Shown piece by piece: positions 37,401 through 49,400 of a stretch of 64,000 nt of DNA. Position 1 is the first letter of the stretch; every line of letters begins with the position of its first letter. This stretch comes from Phoronis australis (lineage: Eukaryota; Phoronida; Phoronidae). The translations under genes were made by a program, and so were the position numbers. The stretch is from contig NMRA01000815.1 of NCBI GenBank assembly GCA_002633005.1, positions 67,520 to 131,519 of the forward strand, given 5' to 3'. The notes below the pieces were generated by a model. It saw nothing but the letters and a program-made list of their open reading frames with translations. It ran no database searches and was not told the DNA's origin.

Positions 37401-39264
37401 TGTTACTGCCTGGTCTATTATTGCAAAGTCATTGAAAGAGCACTGCTGATAACAATGATTGGAGCTCTGTAGGTGAATATTTACATGTGAATTTCTGTAA
37501 AGAAGTTTTGTTAAACTAACATCGATGTCTTTACTGTAGAAAAAATCCAGTCAGCCATTTCTGTTTCTCTACTAAGAATACAATTCCTGTCTGTACGATT
37601 TTGTACTAATTTTGCGAGAAATTAATTGTAAGTTTAAGAACGGATTACATGTTTTTTTTTCAGAAGAGAAACTGATTCACTTAGATCCACACTATTGCCA
37701 GGACATGGTGGATATGACCAGGAAAAACTTCCAAACTCACGTAAGAATCTTGTATGATTAAATTGTTTACTTATTACTGACCAGTGGCAGTTTGATGCAC
37801 ACGCAAGTTGTTGTGCCCTCTCAGTGTTTGACGGAGGCTTTTTCTTTCGATTTTGCTGCTTTCTGTAGGAATATTCAGGTGAGACATTTCAGCACACTTG
37901 CTTTGCCAAAAACTTCATTGTTAGATTTCTATGTTTTGTTTTGAGTGTCTGTACATGTTTTGCTGATGGTTATCTTGAATACTTGCTTTTTACGTGCTTG
38001 TTTTAGTGGCAAGAAAGGACTTTCTGAGCTAAGTCAGGGAATCGGGTTTCATGTTTTTGTGAGAACGTTTGATAGAAAAGTGCTCTTTATCCAAAACTGT
38101 GCCTTATGTTTTTAGTCATTCCATTGTGTATCGCCGAGGAAGATGAGTATTTCAAAGATGGACCCAAGCTGTACTTTTGGTTTCTACTGCAAGACGCAAG
38201 AGGAATTTGAACGTTTTTGTAGTCAGGTGCAAGAGGTAATGATTCATTTATCAGTAACTGGGTTATTGGGTCTTCTCCACGACCTGTTCTAACGTGTCGC
38301 TGCGACCTGTTTGCCAGCTCGTACGACACGTTTGAATGGATCTCGGCACATTCGGGTTTCCTGGTGTGGAGAATACTGCTTTGTAAATAAAAAGTTGTCT
38401 TCTGTTAGTAAATACGTTGTCATTAGATTTTAAACATAAATTTGAAAAAGCATTGTTTCTCTAAGCTGTTGTGCTCTGTTACTGATTAACTGCTTCAGAT
38501 AACAATGAAGGTAAATGAGAAGTTAATGAATGCAACACAGAGAACGTCAGCTGCCACGTGCTTCCAGCATGCTTGTTGACGTGGATTTCCGACGCATTTG
38601 GGTTTTGAGTAATAAAGAACACTGATATTAATATACTAAAGCTTGCACTTTCACCCCCACTAGACCATTAGCCGATTGTTAGGAGAAAAATTCATTTAAA
38701 GTAGCTTATCGCAATTTTCAGTGTAATGCATTAGTGGATCTAAGCTGGGAGGCGTGTGAAAACGAAGATGTAATACAGTTATTAAGCTGTTGTTGGTGTG
38801 TTGCTACGTGTACCGGAGGTTTCTCTAATATTTGTAACCATATTAGACAATCTTTTCTGAAACCTAGCAACTTATGGACATTAACATTTTTGCTGGATAT
38901 GTCACCCTGTGTAGTTCCCTTTCCTTGCCTACATACTGGCTGTCCAGTCGGATTCTCAGTCCTGTTGGCGGTGCCATGTTGTGAAAAAACCTGCATGGAC
39001 TGTAACGGTGTGTAGAAGGTGCATGTATGTGGTAACTGTCATATTGTCGTTGCCACCTTTATGTTATTAATGTTTCAGATTATTGTGCCACCTAGACAGA
39101 AGAACCAGTACCCAATGTTCGTCATAGAAGCAGGTAGCAGCAGAAATGCGTCTCAGTCACATGAGCCGGTGCAAGAGGACACGTATTTGCGCGTGAAACA
39201 TTTAGATTCTTACGGTCGCTCTCTCTCTGTTACCAGTGAATCAGAAGATTTTGTGTTTCTGTAA
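31429..39264 (+). CDS. ATG4D: ATG4D cysteine protease of autophagy (complete)
   Basis: ATG4 enzymes (peptidase family C54, cytosolic) trim ATG8/LC3/GABARAP precursors and release them from lipid. Eight phase-consistent exons: 31429-32059, 33049-33276, 33687-33876, 35004-35080, 36100-36354, 37664-37740, 38116-38235 and 39079-39264; 587 aa. Family landmarks in order: [47 protein letters not shown] with the catalytic Cys in [64 protein letters not shown]; catalytic Asp-His in [19 protein letters not shown]; end [23 protein letters not shown] and SEDFVFL fit ATG4D better than ATG4C. The tail before the protease domain is long (about 165 aa) and has two NPF motifs. The ATG at 31429 is preferred; the open frame extends upstream only to a GTG. 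Confidence 0.96.
33049..33276 (+). CDS. ATG4D: ATG4D exon 2: catalytic cysteine exon
   Basis: The acceptor CATTTCAG is followed by [16 protein letters not shown], then [18 protein letters not shown] and the active-site stretch [15 protein letters not shown]. It leaves in phase 1 at GTTGGT after GGTAGAG. Reading through the donor gives a stop at 33299, so splicing is needed. The catalytic Cys-Gly-Trp-Gly-Cys block is intact. Confidence 0.93.
37130..37500 (-). mobile_element. Penelope-like element 3' fragment in ATG4D intron 5
   Basis: On the minus strand a frame ending at 37302 reads FAIIDQAV, then [20 protein letters not shown], then LSLLV-stop. This matches the end of the GIY-YIG endonuclease region of Penelope-like retroelements (E-L-x-I-x-E-A-L-H-I...K-P-x-L-N). 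It is followed by the characteristic 3' tail CTTCTGAGGATGGTG...GAAACATGTC. Only the 3' end is present, as expected of a 5'-truncated insertion. The family is inferred from the motif and tail. Confidence 0.7.
39079..39264 (+). CDS. ATG4D: ATG4D last exon with C-terminal FVFL
   Basis: Begins [19 protein letters not shown] and ends [10 protein letters not shown] before TAA. The acidic run followed by F-V-F-L matches the ATG4D C-terminus and looks like an LC3-interacting (LIR/APEAR-type) motif. The middle of the exon is poorly conserved, as is usual for the family. Confidence 0.9.
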   Translation: MIVPPRQKNQYPMFVIEAGSSRNASQSHEPVQEDTYLRVKHLDSYGRSLSVTSESEDFVFL

Positions 39265-42200
39265 CATTGTCTTAAGTAATCTGGCCATCAGTGCAATGAA
39301 AAATTGTGAGTGAATTCTCCATAATAGGTGTAAATTAGGTGTTGCCTAGGAAATGGCTTTCCAAATCACTGAGTGTGCAACTCAGAGCAAATTGAATTAC
39401 CATCAAGAATTTTTAATAAAAATAAGTTATTTAAACCACAGAATCAAGTCTCCAGCAATAAAACCAGTGTTTCTGATCTACCATTACACTGTTGAACCTT
39501 CATTAAGATTACAATGGCTTGTGCTTTGCAAAGGTAACTTGTGTATTCAGGAAGCCGATTCAGTGGTTTGGGAAGTTGGACGATTGCCTCTGTTGTAATG
39601 AACATTTACTGTGCTGTGATATGGTGTTTGTTAAGTTGTTGTACTAGGCTTAGTGTTTTGATTTTGATTGGTAACAATTTGAAATGTCATGATATTACTG
39701 CATTCAAACCATTGAAAACATTGGCTTTTGACATTTTTAAAGAAATCAGCATTTTTATTTATTAACAACTGGCCTATTTGTAAGGACCTAAGGAAATTTT
39801 TAACAAAATCTGGAAGACTGACATATGCATTTTATGCCAAATTTATTTTGCAAGGGGTTGGATTTTTGTTGTGATACAACACCACTCTTGTGGAACTAGA
39901 GATTAATTTGGTGCTGTGATGCCTAGTTATTAATTCAGTGACTTTCATCCACTGCAAACCTTTTTCAATTTTCGGTGCTTCTGTCGTTTTTCAAATACAC
40001 TGTGGTGCCATTGTCAGCTCATATGCTTCTGGTGACATCACAGATAACTTGGGAATGTCTCACTTAAAATTTATTATTGGCAGTTTAGGTGGCAAGGTTT
40101 AACATTGGTGTGATCCAGTGGCATGTGTCTGAGAATCTTTCATGATCTTTTTATTAATTTGATGTGTTTTCAGTCTCAGTGTCAATCAGTTATTCGTATG
40201 TAATAGCAGTTGCAAAAAGAAGACTGTTTCAGTGAACCCGTGCTTTCAATTCTGGTCACACGTCTGCATGTTATCTGGGATGTCCCAGCATGTTTACGAG
40301 CCATCATCCGTCCCACGATTTATTTGAAAAATGACAGCACCTGTGTATATAAAATTCCCTAGATCCCTTTTGTCACAAAAGGTAGAATTAGATGAACTCC
40401 CCCCCCCCCCCCAGATTATTTTAGTTATAGTAGGCAGATAGGTAGAATTATGTTAAAGAGTCAGGCCCAATGGATTTTAAAACATTTTGAAGAAATTTAG
40501 TCCTTATTTAAAAAAGTGCAATAAGTAACACCAAAACGTGAAATTGCAAGGTTGTTCTTTTTATGCTCTTCCGGTATGTAGTCTGTATCTGTGCGCATTA
40601 AAGCCCATGTCCAGCTAAGCACCCAGTCCCTGGTTTTCTAATTTAAATCTTTACTTTTAAATACCCCTGCTTTGTTAATTACCCAGCCTCATGTAAAATT
40701 TGAATTTATAGTTCCTTAAAGCTCATATGTTGATGCACTAAATCTGTACAAGAATGCAAAATGCTGTTGCGATATTTGAAGATGGCTATTGGTTTGAATT
40801 GGTTCATTCTCGTCAAGCCCATAATTACATAAATGCACTTCGACCAGTTGCTGGAGTAGATGCGCTCCACAACTTTTCATAATTTGTTTTTAGACACCCA
40901 TTCGTGGGTTAATGTTCACTCCTTGATTTTTTAGTTTTTGATTTTAAATTTTGTGGCTGGCCTTAGTACTAAAGCTGGCTGTTGTTGAGCTGCATCATCA
41001 TATTACCATTCAACATGTAGTTGCCAATAGAGGCGCCGTTGTTGGGAGAGGCGATTGTTCTCCAAATGTATATGTCATTGAACGAATTTATATGTCCAAG
41101 AATGGTATGATTTGTTTCTGTAATTTGTTATTTATTCAATAAATGATAATTTATTAAGAGTGAGTTGTTATTCAATATATGTGACATTATATATTAGCTT
41201 GGTCTTTCTTGATAATTGGATGTTCACCAGCATTTCCTAATACAGTAATACCAAGTTCCGCAATACAGCCGCGTTCCATGGGCAGATTTATTAATGCTCT
41301 TTCTGTATTGATGAATTCGATTTGTACAAGTTTTACTCTACTAAGGAAAATACGTCTACCTATCGGCTTGGATTCTTTTCCCAGGGATCAAAGAGTCGTG
41401 ACCGGTTATCTGACTTCTGATTCGTTGTACAGTCTCAGTCTGTGGAACACAATGCTTAATTTACAGGACTTTGGTGAATAAGTTGATCTTGCATAATCAC
41501 ACTTTCCAGTTGGAGAAATGTAAATTATACGATTATCAGTTTTTGGCCGCAAGAAAAGGCACATCCCTTATAAGTGCAACTTATAGGCTAAATAGTCTAG
41601 GTCGCTTTGTTCTTAGACTTCATCTGGAACCATAGGAACAAACTGTAATGCGTTGAGATACTGTTTCGTGACACTCCATCATTCAACCCTCACAAAAAAG
41701 AATTAATGCTTATTGAGGGACCAAAAGGTACAATACACAGTAATGCGTTAACACGGTTCAGTTTTACCTTTGCTTGACAATGCGGTTCATATTTAGTAAG
41801 TAATCCTCAAGTAGAAGATGTAGTTTAAGTAATGTTTTGTAGACACTTTAGTTGTACGGGAGAATTTGTAAGGGGGAGTGCCTCTCCTCACGGCCATGGC
41901 CACAAAATCGGAACTGGAAGATCGTTTGTAGAGGTGCCGCGAAGTTATCCCGTTGTATCAACCTCGTTGTAATTCATCAGTGTAACGCGAGTAATGGGAT
42001 TTGAGTCGTATGTATTACAAACCGATGAATAAATTAGACCAAACGTATTGCGTCATCACAATGTCCATTTCAATTAAATCATTCAAGTTATACGTTCTTT
42101 CTAAACTACAAACGGTATGGTAGACTGAATATGCATGCACATGGTAATCTTCAACATATCTTGAGAAAGCTGGCCAAAGACGAACTTTTAATTGCTACGC

Positions 42201-44106
42201 ACTTGAAAGGTAGGCGTTATATACCGACAATTTTAAATTGTTTTGTCTGTCAAATTTCGTTGCAAATAAAAAGGATGACCGCCAAAGCTGAATGACACGG
42301 ACGAAAATGAAATTGCATAGAGAAGAAGTGCCAGATCGTTATTCATTCAGACCAGTCGCATGAAGGTTGTGTGTCATAGACGCCAGCACGGGGGCCGCAT
42401 GCTCACGTGTTCTAGTCACAGGTGAGAACGTGAAAATTGGATAACGAAATTGGCAGCTGTAAAAGGTTCAAACATCGAACTTGAAATATCTCAATACTTC
42501 TGCTGTTTGGGATATTAGGAACACCCAAGATTTTTCAATCCAAAGATCGTCTGCCTGTGTGAGTGAGCGAGCGCGTGTGTGTCACCAGAGTTCATTTGCC
42601 AGAGTAAGCGCAATCCAACGAGCTAGATGTGCATTGTACCTAAAGAAATTAGCAAAAGCAGTAGGCATCAAGCAGAATGTGTTTTATTCAGCATTTGCCG
42701 GTCTCATGCGCTAAAAACGTTTGACATTTGTCTCGGTAAGGCCTATTAGTCGCCGTGTGGCTGGATGCTTACGTGACTATCCGACAGAGGGTGTGTAAGC
42801 TTTCACTGTCAGTGGTCAGTTTATTGGATATTTGGCTTAAAAACACCCATTATGATTAATCAAACAATCCCTCTTAAAATTAACTCAAACATTTTTATGG
42901 CATTAGAAACTGTCGGAAATTAGTGCCAATGTTCATTTCTAGCCGATGCTATGCTACCCGTTTCATAAATGGATAGTTCCCGACTATACGTAGTGCGCGC
43001 ATTCTGGCCACGTGCTTTTAACACTGGCCAAGTTTTTTATTAGTCTTTGATTCGCCGTTTTCACGTGTACAAAGAAATTTGGATTCCTATTGAGGGCCGG
43101 AAATATATATAGTACAATCCCGTTGATACACTACTTCTGTTCTGAAAGGACAGACCGTAGTGGGACATAAAGACCAGCAAAAAATTTTTGTGTTCGTTTT
43201 GAGGCACGGCGAAAGTTTGAAGTGTATAGTCACGGCTAAATACCGACATAGCAGTGAGGCTCGTGGTCTACAAATTCCAAGTACAATGATTCTTTCTAGA
43301 CTGTCGGATATTATTGATATATTAAAAACGTTACTGTAGAATTTTAGGACTGTACGTAAGGCATTTTTTCACACATATACGTTCATGGGGTGAACGCTTA
43401 TTTTAGCAAAGTCTGAAAACGCGGGGGGCGCTTCTAGGGCTATCGGTGGTTTTTAGGGCGAATACGCTAGTTTATTATGCTTCTTTTACTGATAGTATAA
43501 TTTATGGTACTGTTACGGGTAAACAGTTCTGTTTTGACAATGATGACACTGGTATGATTCTCATCGCAGCACCCCCTGATAATATTTGTTCATAACATAT
43601 ATGTATTTTGTGATATTACATTTTGATGAAAGTTTTTGCTCACAACACCAGTTGTTTTTGGTATCATTATAACCTAGGAGAAGTCACTGTGTGTCTATTT
43701 ACACTTAATTGTTTTACTTGTGACGTTCTTGTGGAACTCATCGGTCACGATTGTGCCTATAAGGGTATATGCAGGTGGGTAGCTACATCCCGAGCTTACT
43801 GCAGACAGTTAGACTAAATGCTTGTTGGCCTGTGAACTATATGTAGTATACATGTACAGTGTAGTTCAAGACATGCAGTTACATTCATGAAGTCTCTGAT
43901 TGTTCCTGTTTTTTTCAGAAATCTCACTCTGATTAGTCATACAACCTGACAACCAGCTTCAGAGCTGTAAGTGGTCTAAAACAAAAGTTAAATTTGTGGT
44001 GGAAGGCCTGTTGCGTTGATGGCCACTTATGAGTTGAATATTCTTTCCTAGCTTGTTTTTTAAAATTACTTGTATTCCAATGAGTACTACTGTGTTACTT
44101 ATTTCA
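39265..44106. other. ATG4D 3' flank and intergenic region, no firm gene
   Basis: This holds the ATG4D 3'UTR and a long non-coding stretch. Open frames at 40951-41142, 41209-41481 (90 aa) and 42481-42714 have no recognised motif. There is a run of 14 C at 40399-40412. Near 43420-43470 lies a GGGGGGCGCTT...AGGGCGAATACG segment related to one at 58800-58870, suggesting a dispersed repeat. Confidence 0.45.
40399..40412. repeat. Poly-C tract (14 C)
   Basis: Homopolymer run in intergenic DNA downstream of ATG4D. Confidence 0.95.
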
Positions 44107-44481
44107 ACAGGAAAATTGGTTGCATGGAAGGCATATGAGATCGGAGAGGGTATGGTTTTGGAGAATTCTACTTATGAATGCCAACCAGTAGAACTAGTGG
44201 TTGAGGAATGCCCTGCTGCATCCTCACTGAGACCCATCACCAGATACTGGAATCAAAAGACAAAGATGTCCTTGTGTCCCGAAGATGGGTGTAACAGCAC
44301 TTTGGCCACTCGAAAGAACTAGAGCAGCATGTTAGCATGGGCTGGCATGATAAACAGCCAACAACGCCTGAAGATCGTTGCTATTATGTTGTGCGGAGAA
44401 AGTGTGCTGCCAAAGTCACTGGTGATGAAACAGAAGATGAAGTTCATGATCTTAGAGCATGGTCGTTGAAGTCAATTTGAC
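44107..44481 (+). pseudogene. Frameshifted C2H2-like zinc-finger protein fragment
   Basis: A plus-strand frame reads KLVAWKAYEIGEG, ECQPVELVVEECPAASSL, then MSLCPEDGCNST. In that frame a stop follows at 44320. Shifting frame near 44300 restores FGHSKELEQHVSMGWH, then CYYVVRRKCAAKVTGDETED. Together these give one C-x4-C...H-x5-H finger in the style of the CPEEGC-type proteins common in invertebrates. The split frame implies an indel and a dead or fragmentary copy, unless it is an assembly error. The function is unknown. Confidence 0.55.
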
Positions 44482-45044
44482 ATCAAAAATCCATAAGTTT
44501 GGAATTACTACTATATAATCTTTGATATGCATTCTAGTCACTAGCTGTTCCCAGTTGACGCAATAGTCACCATGGAAGTGTGCTGCATGATATTCTATAT
44601 TACATCCCAACAAAAAGTGGAACATGCTACTCAACAGCGTATGTATTTGTGGCTTGGGTATTCCACCAAATTTAGGCTGGATTTTTGACGTGGAGCAATG
44701 TATCAATCAGACTTCTTGAACAGCACGACTCTCTGAACACAGCATCTGGATTTGTTAGCTCATTTTGTGAATTCACAAAACATGGCTACTCATCTAAAAG
44801 CCATGGGTCCTGGTCTTGCATCCACTAAGAAAAAAGCTCATGGACTGCAAACACAGCTTGAGTACTTATAAACACTTCTCATCCACCCTTCCATGTTTCT
44901 TAGTCACAGGAGTTTTTGAGCTGTGATTTTTGTGTGTGAACGCAATTCGCTGTGTAAGAGTTGTTCACGGGTGTTTGACCATTGCTGTTCAGGTGGACTG
45001 CCAATGGACTTGGTATTATGTAATATCGTATTGAATTTTGCTTC

Positions 45045-45460
45045 TGCTAATTATATTCATTTGAGCGTAATATAGTGACCTCATTGCTTATTATTTTTTC
45101 ATATAGTTTCCAGCTGAACAAAGTGAACCAACAACACGTAAAATTAGGGCGATTGGTTGAAACCATGACAATCAGTTGATAAATTTTCAGATCGAGGATT
45201 TCAGCATAACTGACGAGAGTTCCGTTGTTGACAAATATCGCGCCAAGTCGACAGCCAAGCAGCGACATATTCCAACGTTTTGTGTCAGGCTGAAAAGGCG
45301 GTGGTGGCTATGCTTCTGGTTCAGATGCTTCTGTTCAAAATCGACAACGCCGTTTCTACGTTTCTCGTTCTGTTTTTTGTTAAAGTCGAAGGCCATGAAA
45401 TTGGTGTGGGGTACTACAACGGCGCAGAGAACACGCCTTACTATTCATGTAGAATCAATA
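45045..45460 (+). pseudogene. Partial duplicate of the PAN-TLDc first exon region
   Basis: About 410 bp, clearly homologous to 46200-46605: 5' flank plus the ATG at 45310 and the signal-peptide region (MLLVQMLLFKIDNAVSTFLV, then EGHEIGVGYYNGAENT). The similarity stops abruptly after the ENT codons, and a different short sequence and a GT array follow. The cysteine-rich PAN part is missing. It is a tandem duplication remnant or an alternative first exon. Confidence 0.75.
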
Positions 45461-45512
45461 ACACTTACTGTACATGTAAGTGCAATGATCATTATTTTGA
45501 CGTTAGATCTCT

Positions 45513-45515
<3 letters not shown>

Positions 45516-45585
<70 letters not shown>

Positions 45586-45628
45586 CGCTCGCGCGTGTGT
45601 GTGTGCGAGCGCTCGCGCGTGTGTGTGT
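45516..45628. repeat. (TG)33 array with GCGAGCGCTCGC palindromes
   Basis: Sixty-six bases of TG repeat are followed by two copies of the perfect 12-bp palindrome GCGAGCGCTCGC (45581-45592 and 45605-45616), each followed by GCG(TG)n. The alternating purine-pyrimidine make-up is a classic Z-DNA former. It lies between the duplicated exon copies. Confidence 0.95.
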
Positions 45629-46468
45629 ATGCGTGGGTGTGAGAGAGTGAAAATCCTAATCCTTGTTCACCCTTTAAAAATTATAAGTGTATATTGTTGA
45701 AGAATAAGTTTATAATTCACATAAATAAATGTTGCACATTCCATCTATCAGAAAAAAATGATTAAACAAATGAGAAAGCATTTATCTGCAAAATTCGGAT
45801 AGGTAGTCGAAGAAATAACTTCATTGCCTTTTTGTAAATGTGACAAAATCCTGAATTTCTACTGAAGTATTGTATCAAACGGTACCAAAAGTTTAATTAA
45901 TATATAAAGATATATTTTGGGTGAATGCCTGACTATATTACTGACAGGAACTTTGAGGGATCTATATTCAAAAATATTTGTCTTGATAGGGTAGAAATCT
46001 TTTGAGTCATTGAAGTAATTTCCCTGCTGGTTTAATTAATCGTCTACATAACATCTCTGGTTTATTTCCTTTTTGATGTTACTATTACACCCTCTTAGTT
46101 TTTGAATTTTGGTAACACTCATGTTTTTACAATTAAAAAATAAACCTGTCAGGTATGCAAAATTATGATTGTTTATGAATGAAACTGTGTATCGTTTGCT
46201 TCTTCAATTTATATTAATTTGAGCGTAATTTAGTGACTACATTGCTTATTAATTTTTCATATCGCTTCCGACTGAACAAAGTGAACCAACAGCACGTAAA
46301 ATTAGGGCGATTGGTTGAAACAATGACAATCAGTAGATGAACTTTTCACATCGACGATTTCAGTAGAACTGACGTGAGTTCCGTTGTTGACAAACATCGC
46401 GCCAAGTCGACAGCCAAGCAGCTTCACAGTCCAACCTTTAGTGTCATGCTGAAAAGGCGGTAGTGGCA

Positions 46469-49400
46469 ATGCTTCCGGTTCAGGTGCTTTTGTTCAAAAT
46501 CGACAACGCCGTTTCTGCGTTTCTCGTTCTGTTTTTTGTTAAAGTCGAAGGCCATGAAATTGGTGTGGGATACTACAACGGCGTAGAGAACACGCGCGTA
46601 GAAGGCCCAAACACCACTGTTGTCCATTACCCTGTCTGCAGCTCATTCAAATGTGCTGCAGAATGTTCTCGCGACGAATCGTGCGACGCCTTCGCGTTTA
46701 ATGAGTGTGGTAACCTCTGTCACAAATACTGTATTGACGACTATTCTCCAGGATCGTTGGTGACTGCAAATGGTTGGAAGTACTATAAAAAAGAGTCGAA
46801 CAACTTAGGTAGTTGTACAACGATGCCAGGTAAATAATTTTTTACAATAAGTAATATTTATTACAACTAGATGGAGCCATCTCTTTGCAGAGATCAACTT
46901 CAGATGGTGTTTTATGCGCAAACTTAGACCATGGGTTTAAAATGTATATTCAAAGTAGTGCGTTTGCAGAAAGAATATTGTTAAACAATTTCTACTTAAG
47001 ATGTGGCCACACAAGTCTCAAACAATAAATGTTTCATTTTCAGTTTCTTTGAATTTACTATTGAATAACAGTTTGAAGGTATACCAACTTCACGTGTTTC
47101 ATATAACTCAACCACACTCAGTAAGTTTCATTCGGATGTAGATGTAGCTTCCAATGAAGGCGCACGATCTTTTAATGGATGTACATGATTATTGAGCCCG
47201 TACAGCAAAACTGACATAACTGTTGACTTCAATCGCTGAATCACTAGTGTATAATTTAAACAACTATAACTCTTAAAGCACAAAATTGTCCATTTAAAGA
47301 CACGCTTTCTTGACATTCGTCAGTTACCATGCCTATGACTGGACCAAAGCATTACGGGTACAGCAGCTTCTCTAGCGCCCTCAGTGGACCAGGAGCCCGT
47401 TCCAAGAAAACTGACATAACTAACTTCAAGACAAATCTTGAATTTCAGTCAATTTAAAGATAAACTTCAGTTTTTGCACCAGCCTTAGGGTTCTTGCGTT
47501 ATTCAACAGGTCTCGCTAGTTTCACATTTATGTTCGAGACATTACTTACATGTAGTAAGAACGTTTCCTAGTACAATGACATATGCTGAAAAGATTAGTC
47601 GTTGATTTTGGAAGACTAAAATTATTGCATAGGTTTCGTAAATGATGGGATAATATTCAGACTGCCTGTAACATGAGCAAAGGGTTTTGCGCATGCGTAT
47701 TTGTAATGCCTTAGGACCACGGAAGTTAGGTTAGTTCTAAAACAAACCTTAAATTACTGACTAATGGATTTCTAATTTTGGACATTACGAACATTCTTTC
47801 ATTATCCACTGTAATTGCTTTTGCGTTTCCCCACAAATATATAGATAACAATCAATCACTTTGGTTTCGAATTCTTGTTTTCATCGCCAACCCAATGAAG
47901 GACGTCGTAAAATAGCTGACTGTGCGGTGATGTTTCACTGAGCAATAACACTATCATTGGATTAGTTCTAGTTCCCTTTTAAAGTTAAATAAGTGCTGGT
48001 ACTTCTTGAAATAACAGACTCAAATTCTCGAAGAAAGGCTTCGAGGGTTTGTCCCTATAGACTGGAAATCCGTGAACCTCTGATATATTTCATTTCAGTT
48101 TAAACAATTGTTTGCCGTAACAAAGCGCACCAGCCTGCTTTATTTTGCATCAGTGACAACGTAAACACCGTGAAGGTCTCAAGACTCAAGACTAAGCAGG
48201 CACATGTATTTTGGTAATTTTCTGTTGCATTGTGCTGAACTCACCAAAGCCATGCGACTAAATTGAAAACCGGATACTGTTGACAGTTTCTTGTGGGGAT
48301 GTCTAAGTGTCTTAATAATACAAGATGCATCAGTTTAAATGTAGTACCCGAAATATGCACGGTGTTCTGAAATTAACAAAAAAAGGCTCTAAAAGTTGAG
48401 AAGCCTCATGCTGGGAAGTAATGCTGCATTCTTCCTTCGAGAAATCCCAGTTTGTTTTGTACTTAGAAAACAGTTCTATTAATTGAAATTAACGTAAATG
48501 AAAGGTGCCCAATCGACTCTCATTGCACAATATTCCCCCAGCATCAAGAATAAAACGGTCACGAACAGCTTGGGTTGCAGCTCGAACGCAGACACCGAGG
48601 CTTTTTAACCAATTCACCAAAACAGAGAACAGCTAAAATAACAACATCAATATTCAGCAGTTGAAATAGAAGCGCTCGTGCTGTGATGCACGAGACGTGT
48701 GAGTAGTGTCAGTTGTGCCAAATCTGAAAACAGTTCATTTCGATTTCTCTACACACAGATGTGCCATTTTCCACAACGTATTGGCCTTACAAAATAAAAC
48801 TTGAGAACTGATGAAAAACAACGCGTGATTATAATTCAGAAGGTTTTATTAAACATTCTCGTTCCGCTTTTTTCAGTTAAAAACCTCATTGAAAGAAGTT
48901 TGTCCCCAAGCCAATTTCAATAAATCGCTTAACCAAAGGTGCAAGTCATTACAGAATCAAGTTACTTCATATAACTAGAATATAATCAGCGGAGAATTAA
49001 CAGAATTACTTTTTCATTTCCATTTCCCGCTGTACATCAACAAACAAGCCGCAAGAGTTGAATGGCAATGGACTTTACAGTAAAACACCTAAAAAGAACA
49101 CGGAATAATGTAATTTATGAAATGTTCACCTTTTAATGATGTCCCTTAATTGATCAAACTCTTTTTTACCCTAACCTCTGACAATTTAGGACACCTCCAT
49201 GTGTATGCTGACCAGTTGATACATTGGCTTTGGAGCTCCTGTTACTCTCAAATGTATTGTTGTTTTTTCAGAATCCAGGCTCTTGACCTCAGACCACGTA
49301 GCTCTGTTGTCTAAGTGGTTACCTGGTAAAGTATTTAGGCTCCTTTACCGGGCCACCAGAGAGGGTATGTCACCGTCAACGTTCCACGATAAATGTGACT

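Noticed and set aside
45176-45700. 174-codon frame with a long CVCVCV stretch
   Set aside because: The cysteine-valine run is just the translated TG microsatellite. Only the signal-peptide part of another frame has homology, to the second copy.
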